From Oscillospiraceae bacterium (GTDB taxonomy: Bacteria; Bacillota; Clostridia; Oscillospirales; Oscillospiraceae): 5,692 nt of DNA. Below the pieces are notes generated by a model. That model saw only the letters and a list, made by a program, of their open reading frames with translations. It made no database searches and was not told the DNA's origin. Positions 1-5,229 of the stretch are shown here, piece by piece. Each line of letters starts with the position of its first letter. The stretch's first letter is position 1. A program made the translations under genes and the position numbers. The stretch spans positions 1-5,692 of the forward strand of contig CACXCV010000056.1 of NCBI GenBank assembly GCA_902766215.1, in the 5' to 3' direction.

Positions 1-453
1 GTCGACGGCGTCTCCGTGAAGGATTGGCGCGGCGGCCGTGCGGCTTCCGGCAACATCATCCCCTCCTCCACCGGCGCTGCCAAGGCTGTCGGCAAGGTTA
101 TCCCGTCCCTGAACGGCAAGCTGACCGGTATGTCCATGCGTGTTCCCACCCTGGACGTCTCCGTCGTCGACCTGACTGTCAACCTGGCCAAGCCGGCTAA
201 GTATGACGAGATCTGCGCTGCCATGAAGGCCGCTTCCGAGGGCGAGCTGAAGGGCATCCTGGGCTACACCGAAGAGGCTGTTGTCTCCAGCGACTTCCTG
301 GGCGACACCCACACCTCCATCTTCGACAAGGGCGCCGGCATCGCTCTGACCGACACCTTCGTGAAGGTTGTCTCCTGGTATGACAACGAGATCGGTTACT
401 CCAACAAGGTTCTTGACCTCATCACCTATATGTACGGAGTGGATCACAAATGA
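1..453 (+). CDS. gap: Glyceraldehyde-3-phosphate dehydrogenase, C-terminal part (5' end outside window)
   Basis: Glycolytic NAD-dependent GAPDH, oxidising and phosphorylating glyceraldehyde 3-phosphate to 1,3-bisphosphoglycerate in the cytoplasm. The frame is open from base 1, so the GTG at 16 is an internal Val codon and not a start; about 150 of the usual 330-340 residues are visible. The catalytic Cys and His lie upstream of the window. Visible landmarks are KDWRGGRAASGNIIPSSTG, then the phosphate-binding STGAAKAVGK stretch, GKLTGMSMRVPT with its substrate-binding Arg, VSVVDLTV, LKGILGYTEE and the C-terminal SWYDNEIGYSNKVLDLI, which contains the conserved Asn/Tyr near the nicotinamide. The KDWRGGR and NIIPSSTG wording resembles E. 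coli GapA and eukaryotic GAPDH more than the KGDLRRARAAA type known from Bacillus. The stop TGA overlaps the pgk ATG. Identity is very secure. Confidence 0.97.
   Translation, partial: VDGVSVKDWRGGRAASGNIIPSSTGAAKAVGKVIPSLNGKLTGMSMRVPTLDVSVVDLTVNLAKPAKYDEICAAMKAASEGELKGILGYTEEAVVSSDFLGDTHTSIFDKGAGIALTDTFVKVVSWYDNEIGYSNKVLDLITYMYGVDHK
436..442 (+). promoter_or_regulatory. Ribosome binding site of pgk inside the end of gap
   Basis: GGAGTGG at 436-442 lies within the last gap codons; its GGAG core ends 10 bases before the ATG at 450. With the ATGA overlap this suggests that ribosomes finishing gap help to start pgk. It supports the ATG at 450 as the start. Confidence 0.65.
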
Positions 454-1640
454 AAAAATCCGTAAAGGATATCGACGTCCGCGGCAAGAAGGTTCTTCTG
501 CGCTGCGACTTCAACGTCCCGACCAAGGACGGCAAAATCACCAGTGACAAGCGCATTGTCGCCGCTCTGCCGACCATTCAGTATCTGCTGGATCAGAACT
601 GCGCCGTCATCCTCTGCTCGCACATGGGCAAGCCCAAGGGCGAGTGGAAGCCGGAGCTGAGCCTGAAGGTCGTTGCCGACCGCCTGAGCGAGCTGCTGGG
701 CAAGCCGGTCAAGATGGCGAAGGACGTCATTGGTGAGGATGCCAAGCGCCTGGCCGCCGAGCTGAAGCCCGGCGAGGTCATGCTGCTGGAAAACCTGCGC
801 TATCACAACGAGGAGACCAAGAATGACCCGGCCTTTGCCAAAGAGCTGGCTTCCATGGCTGACATCTATGTCTCCGACGCATTCGGCACCGTGCATCGTG
901 CCCACGCCTCCACGGCCGGCGTTGCTGCCTATCTGCCGGCGGTGTGCGGCTTCCTGATTGAGAAGGAACTGAGCGTTATGGGCAAGGCTCTGGCCAACCC
1001 CGACCGCCCGTTCGTCGCAATCCTGGGCGGCGCCAAGGTTTCGGACAAGCTGAACGTCATCAACAACCTGCTGGACAAGGTTGACACCCTGATCATCGGC
1101 GGCGGCATGGCGTTTACCTTCCTCGCTGCCAAGGGCTATTGCGTAGGCACCAGCCTGCTGGACAACGAGAAGATTGACTACTGCAAGGAAATGATGGCCA
1201 AGGCCGAGCAGAAGGGCGTCAAGCTGCTTCTGCCCATCGACACCGTCATTGCCAAGAGCTTCCCCAACCCCATCGACGCCGAGATCGAAGTCAGCACTGT
1301 TGACTCTGACAAGATCCCCGCTGACATGGAGGGTCTGGACATCGGCGAAAAGACCCGCGCGCTGTTTGCCGACGCGGTGAAGTCCGCCAAGACCGTCATC
1401 TGGAACGGCCCCATGGGCGTGTTCGAAAACCCGACGCTGGCCAAGGGCACCATTGCCGTGGCACAGGCGCTGGCTGATTCCGACGCGATCACCATCGTGG
1501 GCGGCGGCGACTCCGCAGCGGCCTGCGAGCAGCTGGGCTTTGCCGACAAGATCACCCACATCTCCACCGGCGGCGGCGCCAGCCTCGAGTTCCTCGAGGG
1601 CAAGGAGCTTCCGGGCGTTGCCTGCCTGCTGGACAAATAA
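450..1640 (+). CDS. pgk: Phosphoglycerate kinase
   Basis: Transfers the acyl phosphate of 1,3-bisphosphoglycerate to ADP, giving 3-phosphoglycerate and ATP: the first ATP-yielding step of glycolysis, in the cytoplasm. The 396 residues are full family length. N-domain substrate residues are all present: the signature VLLRCDFNVP (residues 15-24, with Asp20 and Asn22), catalytic Arg35, His58 in SHMGKPKGE, Arg118 in ENLRYH and Arg150 in HRAHAS. C-domain nucleotide residues: GGAKVSDK (193-200, Lys196 and Lys200), NGPMGVFE (319-326), GGGDSAA (351-357) and the hinge-side STGGGASLEFLEGKELPG (372-389). One mild variation is Lys61 where many PGKs have Arg (SHLGRPKG); this is conservative. It overlaps gap by 4 bases in an ATGA junction, so the two are co-transcribed and probably translationally coupled. 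A terminator follows and tpiA is not next, unlike many Firmicute gap-pgk-tpi clusters. Confidence 0.98.
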   Translation: MKKSVKDIDVRGKKVLLRCDFNVPTKDGKITSDKRIVAALPTIQYLLDQNCAVILCSHMGKPKGEWKPELSLKVVADRLSELLGKPVKMAKDVIGEDAKRLAAELKPGEVMLLENLRYHNEETKNDPAFAKELASMADIYVSDAFGTVHRAHASTAGVAAYLPAVCGFLIEKELSVMGKALANPDRPFVAILGGAKVSDKLNVINNLLDKVDTLIIGGGMAFTFLAAKGYCVGTSLLDNEKIDYCKEMMAKAEQKGVKLLLPIDTVIAKSFPNPIDAEIEVSTVDSDKIPADMEGLDIGEKTRALFADAVKSAKTVIWNGPMGVFENPTLAKGTIAVAQALADSDAITIVGGGDSAAACEQLGFADKITHISTGGGASLEFLEGKELPGVACLLDK

Positions 1641-1653
1641 GCTGTTTTTTCTG

Positions 1654-1694
1654 AAACCAGGGCGTCCGACAAACCGGGTGCCCTGGTTTTCTGT
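1654..1694 (+). terminator. Intrinsic terminator after pgk
   Basis: A perfect 10-bp stem, AAACCAGGGC (1654-1663) with GCCCTGGTTT (1680-1689), encloses a 16-base loop and runs into TTTTCTGT. It lies 14 bases after the pgk stop. The U-tract is short and interrupted, so some read-through into gpr is plausible. The loop is longer than in most intrinsic terminators. Confidence 0.75.
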
Positions 1695-1702
1695 CCCTCC
1701 CG

Positions 1703-1712
1703 TGTGATAGCC
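1703..1712 (+). promoter_or_regulatory. Shared upstream element TGTGATAGCC (copy 1), possible promoter -10 region
   Basis: TGTGATAGCC, 46 bases before the gpr ATG, recurs exactly at 2677-2686 before the acetyltransferase gene. It resembles a weak extended -10 (TG then GATAG), or a divergent sporulation-sigma -10 (CATA-like). I could not find a convincing matching -35, so the promoter reading is tentative. The exact match between two short spacers is what supports it. Confidence 0.35.
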
Positions 1713-1743
1713 GCGCCCGGCGCTGGGCACACTAGCACCACAC

Positions 1744-1750
1744 GGGAGGG
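1744..1750 (+). promoter_or_regulatory. Ribosome binding site of gpr
   Basis: GGGAGGG, 8 bases before the ATG at 1759. It fixes that ATG as the start; the nearer ATG at 1751 abuts the site and is in another frame. The site forms the outer end of the 12-bp inverted repeat. Confidence 0.85.
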
Positions 1751-1758
1751 ATGCTTTT

Positions 1759-2646
1759 ATGCGGCAAATTCGTACCGATCTGGCCATGGAGGCCCACAAA
1801 CTCTGGCAGGAGAGCGCGGAAACCACCACCGAGCTGCCCGGCGTGCGGGCACTGACGCGCCAGCACCGCGGCCTGGACGTAACCACGGTGCAGATTCTGG
1901 ATCACGCGGGCGAGCAGGCCCTGGGAAAGCCGGCGGGCACCTATATCACCCTGGAACTGGAGCCGCAGCGCCTGCGCGAATCGGCCTATCCGCAGCGGGC
2001 TGCGCAGGCGCTGGCCGGGCAGCTGCGGCGGCTGCTGCACCTGCGTCCCGGGCAGAGCGTGCTGGTGGTGGGCCTGGGCAATGCCGCCGTGACGCCAGAC
2101 GCCGTCGGCCCCCGCGTGCTGGAATATCTGCTGGTCACGCGGCACCTGCAAATGGACGCGCTGCGCCCGGTCAGCGCCCTGTCCCCGGGCGTGCTGGGCG
2201 CCACCGGGCTGGAGAGCGCCGAAATCGTCCGGGGTGTGGTCGAGCGCATCCGCCCGGCGCGGGTGGTGGTGGCCGACGCGCTGGTCTCCCGCGACCCAAA
2301 CCGCATGTGCAGCACCGTGCAGCTGGCCGACACGGGCATCGTCCCCGGCTCCGGCGTATCCAACAGCCGCGCCGCCTTCAACGCCGAGACGCTGGGCGTG
2401 CCGGTCGTCGCCGTGGGCGTGCCCACCGTGGTAGAGGCGCGGACGCTCTGCGCCGACCTGCTGGAGCAGGCGGGCGCGCTGGGCCGCCTGCCGGACAGCC
2501 TGCTGCCCGCCCCCGGCCTGATGGTCACGCCCCGGGACGTGGATGCCGCCATGACGCGCATCGCCGCGCTGGTCGGCACAGCCATCAATCAGGCGCTGCA
2601 CAGCAATCTCTCCCCCACGGAGCTGCAGTCGCTGACCGGCGGATAA
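1759..2646 (+). CDS. gpr: Germination protease GPR (peptidase family A25)
   Basis: Spore protease that starts degradation of the DNA-protecting small acid-soluble proteins during germination; in Bacillus it is made as a zymogen in the forespore and self-processes. The 295 residues carry the family landmarks in order: RTDLAMEA (5-12), GKPAGTYITLE (56-66), VLVVGLGNAAVTPDAVGP (101-118), VTRHL (126-130), RPVSALSPGVLGATGLES (136-153), VVADALVSR (170-178), TVQLADTGIVPGSGVSNSR (186-204), ETLGVPVVAVGVPTVV (210-225) and LMVTPRDVDAAM (254-265). Asp114 and Asp173 match the two aspartates proposed as catalytic in B. megaterium GPR (127 and 193). The Bacillus processing point, RTD before LA, is retained, but the propeptide would be only 7 residues instead of 15. 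The protein is shorter than Bacillus GPR (about 370) mainly because it lacks a segment before LMVTP (here residues 240-253), as expected for clostridial forms. Regulation is probably by a forespore promoter downstream of the pgk terminator. Confidence 0.96.
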   Translation: MRQIRTDLAMEAHKLWQESAETTTELPGVRALTRQHRGLDVTTVQILDHAGEQALGKPAGTYITLELEPQRLRESAYPQRAAQALAGQLRRLLHLRPGQSVLVVGLGNAAVTPDAVGPRVLEYLLVTRHLQMDALRPVSALSPGVLGATGLESAEIVRGVVERIRPARVVVADALVSRDPNRMCSTVQLADTGIVPGSGVSNSRAAFNAETLGVPVVAVGVPTVVEARTLCADLLEQAGALGRLPDSLLPAPGLMVTPRDVDAAMTRIAALVGTAINQALHSNLSPTELQSLTGG

Positions 2647-2676
2647 AAAAGCCCATGCTTGCATTTTCCGCCCGCC

Positions 2677-2686
2677 TGTGATAGCC
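2677..2686 (+). promoter_or_regulatory. Shared upstream element TGTGATAGCC (copy 2), possible promoter -10 region
   Basis: Second exact copy of the 10-base word found before gpr, here 34 bases before the acetyltransferase ATG. TTGCAT at 2659-2664 lies 15 bases before GATAGC and GCATTTT at 2661-2667 lies 12 bases before it; neither is a clear -35 at normal spacing. No terminator was found between gpr and this point, so the downstream gene may also be read from gpr. Confidence 0.35.
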
Positions 2687-2704
2687 TGAAAGGCAGCAAG
2701 GCAG

Positions 2705-2713
2705 AAGGAAGGA
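2705..2713 (+). promoter_or_regulatory. Ribosome binding site of the acetyltransferase gene
   Basis: AAGGAAGGA ends 7 bases before the ATG at 2721, with core AGGAAGG at 2706-2712. This good match at normal spacing supports the chosen start. Confidence 0.75.
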
Positions 2714-2720
2714 ACACGAC

Positions 2721-3206
2721 ATGAGCAGCGACCCCATCCGCATCGAGCAGCGCAGCCGCGCCCAGTGCGGCACGTTCTGGCCCCTGCACTGGGACTATCT
2801 GGTGCAGGACATGTTTGACGAGACCGACACCGAGGCGGACCGCGCCTATTTTTGCAGCGAGGAATATCGCGGCGCGGTTGAGCGCGCCATGACCCGCCCT
2901 GCCAACCGCGTCCATCAGGTCTTTTTCCACCGCGGCGGCCAGCACATCGGCTGCGCCCAGTATGTTCTCTATCAGGACGAGGGCGGAAAGTGCCTGATCA
3001 TGGACTTTTGGCTCTTTCCGCCCTACCGGCGGCAGGGCGCGGGGCACGACTGCTTCCGGGCGCTGGAGCAGGCGGCGCGGGATGAGGGCGCGGCGTGGTT
3101 TGCCATCAACTATCACTCCGACGGGGCGCACCGGTTCTGGCGCAGCCTGGGCTTTGCAGACGACGGCACGGACGAATACGGCGACCCGCTGATGCGCAAA
3201 GAATAA
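2721..3206 (+). CDS. GNAT-family N-acetyltransferase, substrate unknown
   Basis: A 161-residue cytoplasmic enzyme of the GCN5-related N-acetyltransferase superfamily, which moves an acetyl group from acetyl-CoA to an amine. The acetyl-CoA pyrophosphate loop is RRQGAG at residues 103-108 (R/Q-x-x-G-x-G/A pattern), preceded by the beta-4-like strand CLIMDFWLFPPY (91-102) and followed by a helix (109-121). Typical C-terminal GNAT wording follows, AHRFWRSLGF at 136-145, where the substrate-side Tyr/Phe often lies. The aromatic and acidic N-terminal part (FWPLHWDYLVQDMFDE, 19-34) is not diagnostic of any named subfamily. The length is normal for a single-domain GNAT. It lies 74 bases after gpr in the same direction and shares an upstream 10-base element with it, so joint expression during sporulation is possible but unproven. 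Rim-type ribosomal, aminoglycoside or small-polyamine acetylation cannot be distinguished from the sequence. Confidence 0.88.
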   Translation: MSSDPIRIEQRSRAQCGTFWPLHWDYLVQDMFDETDTEADRAYFCSEEYRGAVERAMTRPANRVHQVFFHRGGQHIGCAQYVLYQDEGGKCLIMDFWLFPPYRRQGAGHDCFRALEQAARDEGAAWFAINYHSDGAHRFWRSLGFADDGTDEYGDPLMRKE

Positions 3207-3214
3207 CAGAACAA

Positions 3215-3253
3215 ACAGAGGCCCTGCCTGAAGGCAGGGCCTCTGTCCGTTTT
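3215..3253. terminator. Bidirectional terminator between convergent genes
   Basis: A very strong perfect stem, ACAGAGGCCCTGCC (3215-3228) with GGCAGGGCCTCTGT (3233-3246), closed by the four-base loop TGAA. On the plus strand TCCGTTTT follows; on the minus strand the stem is followed by TTGTTCTGTTATT. It starts 8 bases after the acetyltransferase stop and lies about 40 bases past the stop of the minus-strand gene, so it can serve both. The T-tracts are short on both sides. The rest of the spacer to 3289 shows nothing else. Confidence 0.88.
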
Positions 3254-3289
3254 CCGGCAGGCAGCTGTACTGCTGCTCACCGCGCTGTT

Positions 3290-5209
3290 TTATTCCGCCT
3301 CGATGGCCTCGGTGCGATAGACAAAGCGCACCGCGCCGTCCATGTCCGCGCCCTCATCGGCAAAGCTCTGATAGTCCCGGGCCACATCCACCGTGGCGCG
3401 CAGCCGGGATGCCAGCGTGCTCAGGTCCCCGCCAAAAGCCTCGACCAGCTTCTGCACTCCTTCCTCGTTGAACTGCTTCATGCCGTCAGAAAGCGCCATG
3501 GCGCCGTCGCGCAGCTGCGTCACGCCGTCGATCAGGGCCGGCATGTTGTCCTGCAGGGTCACCGCGCCGTCGCGGGCCGAAGCCACACCGGCGGTATAGG
3601 CCGCCAGCCCGTTGTAGAAGGTACGATAGCTGTCCAGCTGGCCCTTCAGGCTCTTCAGGCTGGCTGCACCAGCTGAAGCCTGTTCCTTGGCCGTGCCGAT
3701 CTGCTGCTGCACCTCGGCAGAGGCCATCTGCTGCTCGATCAGCAGCTGAATCTGCTCTTCCGTCTTGGCCTCCACCAGCTGGCTCACCTCATTGGATGCC
3801 ATCTGGTCGGCCGTTGTCTTTTCAATCTGCTGCTGAACGGCCTCGCTGGCCATCTGCTGCTCCAGCGCCGCCTTCAGCTGCGCCTGCTGCGTGGCAGAAA
3901 TCATCCCGGCGGCCACGCCGGCGTCATAGGTTTCCTGGGTCAGGCCCGCAGCGGCCAGCACCTTCTGCCAGACAACCTCCTGCACAGCCTCGGTCACCTT
4001 GGCCGTCACCTCGGGCTGCACCGCCTGAATCACCGCGTCGCGGACCTTGTCCTTCTGGGCGCGGACAGCCTGCTCTACCTTTTCGCGAGCCACGCCCTCG
4101 GCATAGTCCCCGGCGCCACCCAGCTGGCTCAGCACGCCGTCAAGCACGGCAGCATAGTTGTCAATGGTCAGCTGCGGTACGTCCAGCCCCGCCGCGGCAA
4201 TCTGCGTGTTGGCCATGGCCAGCAGTGAGTCGAACACCTGCTTGGCGCCGCCGTTCAGCGTTGCATTGTTGGCAGTCAGCTGATTCAGGCCGTCGGCCAG
4301 CTGCGTCACGCCGCCCGACAGCTCGCCGGACTTGGTCAGCAGCGTGTCCAGCCCGTCGTACAGCGCGGCGGAGCCGTCCATCAGCTGATCCATGGCGTCG
4401 GTCAGCTTGTCAAGATCGTCGCCCAGGCTGCCCAGATCCAGCTCGTCCAGCTGTTCCTTGTCCAGGCTGCTCCACACGCTGCTGCTGACCACACTCAGCG
4501 TGGTTTCCAGCTGGAAGTCGGTTACGTCGGCCTCAATCTCCACATAGCTGGGGATTTCCAGTCTGTCCGTATCCAGGGCCAGGTTTTCCTGCAGGCCCGG
4601 GAAGGACAGGCCCACCACCGCCATGTGGTTGCCATCGTTTACCAGTTTGCCGTTGGTCACCTCTACATGGCTGAAGCGGTCGCTGTCCAGCACGGTGCCT
4701 GTCAGCACAGCAAAGGGGACATAGAGCGTCTCCTGTCTGCCGTCCACCATCGCCAGGGCCGTCTGCCGGTTCTCATAGTCATAGCGGATCACTACGTGGC
4801 CGCTCTGGCCCGCCAGCTCCTCGGCCGTGACGGCCTTGCCGTCGAGGGTATAGGAGATGTGCATCTGCACCGGCAGTTCCTTGTCCGTCGTGCCCTGCCA
4901 GCAGTCATCACCCTTCACGTTTTCCACGTCGCTCAGGCCGGCCATGGCTGTCTGCGCCTGGTCGCGCGTGGCGTTTTCAAAGCGGTCGCTGACAATCACC
5001 TTTTTGGCGCTGCCGTCCGCGTTGGCAATGACATACACCGTTTCGCTGCGGCTCTGCGCCGCATCCGTCGGGGCTGCCGTGACAACCGCTTCAGTCGTCT
5101 CCGCCTTGTCGCTGCCGGCGGCGGCAAAGCTCGTCACAGCCGCCGTGCCGCCAATGCCGCAAACCAGTGCGCCGCACAGAGCCAGCGCAATCACACGATT
5201 CTTTTTCAT
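3290..5209 (-). CDS. Secreted Leu/Gly heptad-repeat protein, putative partner of the MMPL transporter
   Basis: A 639-residue exported protein of unknown function. Residues 1-31 form a Sec signal peptide: positive MKKNR, hydrophobic core to about 28, and a likely cut near SFAAA/GSDK. A low-complexity Ala/Thr linker (32-53) leads into a beta-rich domain (about 54-245) with many short strand-like stretches. Residues 257-325 show the xxxLxxG heptad pattern (LMDGSAALYDGLDTL, GVTQLADGLNQL), which returns at 534-580 (MPALIDGVTQLRDGAMALSDG); this pattern is known from YhgE/Pip-type envelope proteins. Between them lies a long Ala/Gln/Glu-rich, probably coiled-coil, stalk (370-515) with an internal QMAS repeat. 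No C-terminal membrane helix, LPXTG motif or lipobox is visible, so it is either free or held by an uncleaved N-terminus. It begins 20 bases after the MMPL gene and must be co-transcribed with it. It may be an extracellular adaptor for the transporter; that role is inference. Confidence 0.85.
   Translation of the reverse strand: MKKNRVIALALCGALVCGIGGTAAVTSFAAAGSDKAETTEAVVTAAPTDAAQSRSETVYVIANADGSAKKVIVSDRFENATRDQAQTAMAGLSDVENVKGDDCWQGTTDKELPVQMHISYTLDGKAVTAEELAGQSGHVVIRYDYENRQTALAMVDGRQETLYVPFAVLTGTVLDSDRFSHVEVTNGKLVNDGNHMAVVGLSFPGLQENLALDTDRLEIPSYVEIEADVTDFQLETTLSVVSSSVWSSLDKEQLDELDLGSLGDDLDKLTDAMDQLMDGSAALYDGLDTLLTKSGELSGGVTQLADGLNQLTANNATLNGGAKQVFDSLLAMANTQIAAAGLDVPQLTIDNYAAVLDGVLSQLGGAGDYAEGVAREKVEQAVRAQKDKVRDAVIQAVQPEVTAKVTEAVQEVVWQKVLAAAGLTQETYDAGVAAGMISATQQAQLKAALEQQMASEAVQQQIEKTTADQMASNEVSQLVEAKTEEQIQLLIEQQMASAEVQQQIGTAKEQASAGAASLKSLKGQLDSYRTFYNGLAAYTAGVASARDGAVTLQDNMPALIDGVTQLRDGAMALSDGMKQFNEEGVQKLVEAFGGDLSTLASRLRATVDVARDYQSFADEGADMDGAVRFVYRTEAIEAE
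3695..3865 (-). repeat. Internal repeat in the stalk of the secreted protein (QMAS units)
   Basis: The unit EQQMASxxVQQQI occurs at residues 450-462 and 492-504 of the encoded protein, with a more diverged copy, DQMASNEVSQLV, at 468-479. At DNA level, 3698-3738 and 3824-3864 are similar with a 126-base (42-codon) period, including the identical 15-mer GGCCATCTGCTGCTC at 3722-3736 and 3848-3862. This looks like an in-frame duplication that lengthened a helical stalk. Confidence 0.65.
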
Positions 5210-5216
5210 AGTATTG

Positions 5217-5222
5217 CCTCCT
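5217..5222 (-). promoter_or_regulatory. Ribosome binding site of the secreted heptad-repeat protein
   Basis: Perfect AGGAGG on the minus strand, 7 bases before the ATG that ends at 5209. It lies in the 20-base gap after the MMPL stop and sets the start, which is also right for the signal peptide. Confidence 0.9.
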
Positions 5223-5229
5223 GACTATC

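Larger units (their letters stand above)
1695..1750 (+). repeat. 12-bp perfect inverted repeat overlapping the gpr Shine-Dalgarno
   Basis: CCCTCCCGTGTG (1695-1706) is the exact reverse complement of CACACGGGAGGG (1739-1750), separated by 32 bases. The pairing extends one more base (T1694-A1751) and then by G-U pairs. The loop contains a smaller hairpin, GCCC (1715-1718) with GGGC (1725-1728). The right arm ends in GGGAGGG (1744-1750), the ribosome binding site of gpr 8 bases before its ATG. In RNA that contains both arms, this site would be buried in a stable GC-rich stem. It could instead be a DNA operator; it is a poor terminator candidate because only TTTT follows, four bases after the stem. 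Confidence 0.8.

Noticed and set aside
1583..1599. CCTCGAG repeated twice near the end of pgk
   Set aside because: It encodes the conserved SLEFLEG motif; the repeat comes from Leu-Glu occurring twice with the same codons.
1751..1753. ATG just after the GGGAGGG site as a possible gpr start
   Set aside because: It directly abuts the SD and is out of frame with the GPR motifs; ATG at 1759 has correct spacing.
444..1886. 480-codon open frame on the minus strand across pgk and the start of gpr
   Set aside because: It lies antisense to a complete, clearly recognisable pgk. Its composition (rich in Gln, Gly, Val, His) is typical of the opposite strand of a GC-rich gene, and it has no recognisable domain.
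2655..2664. Small palindrome ATGCTTGCAT after gpr as a terminator or operator
   Set aside because: The stem is only 4 bp with a 2-base loop and no extension; it cannot be told from chance.
1704..2681. Long frames overlapping gpr (plus strand 1704-2681, minus strand 1732-2664)
   Set aside because: They translate to Arg/Gly/Ala/Pro-rich or Gln/His-rich text with no motifs, while the gpr frame shows the whole family signature.
5145..5209. Lipoprotein signal (Cys12 or Cys17) in the secreted heptad-repeat protein
   Set aside because: The residues before the cysteines are Leu and Val, not the small residue a lipobox requires, and the hydrophobic core continues past them to an AAA-type cut site.
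4625..5224. Plus-strand open frames antisense to the secreted protein (also 3796-4488)
   Set aside because: They show no motifs or ribosome binding sites, and the minus-strand frame has a signal peptide, a perfect SD and family-type heptads.
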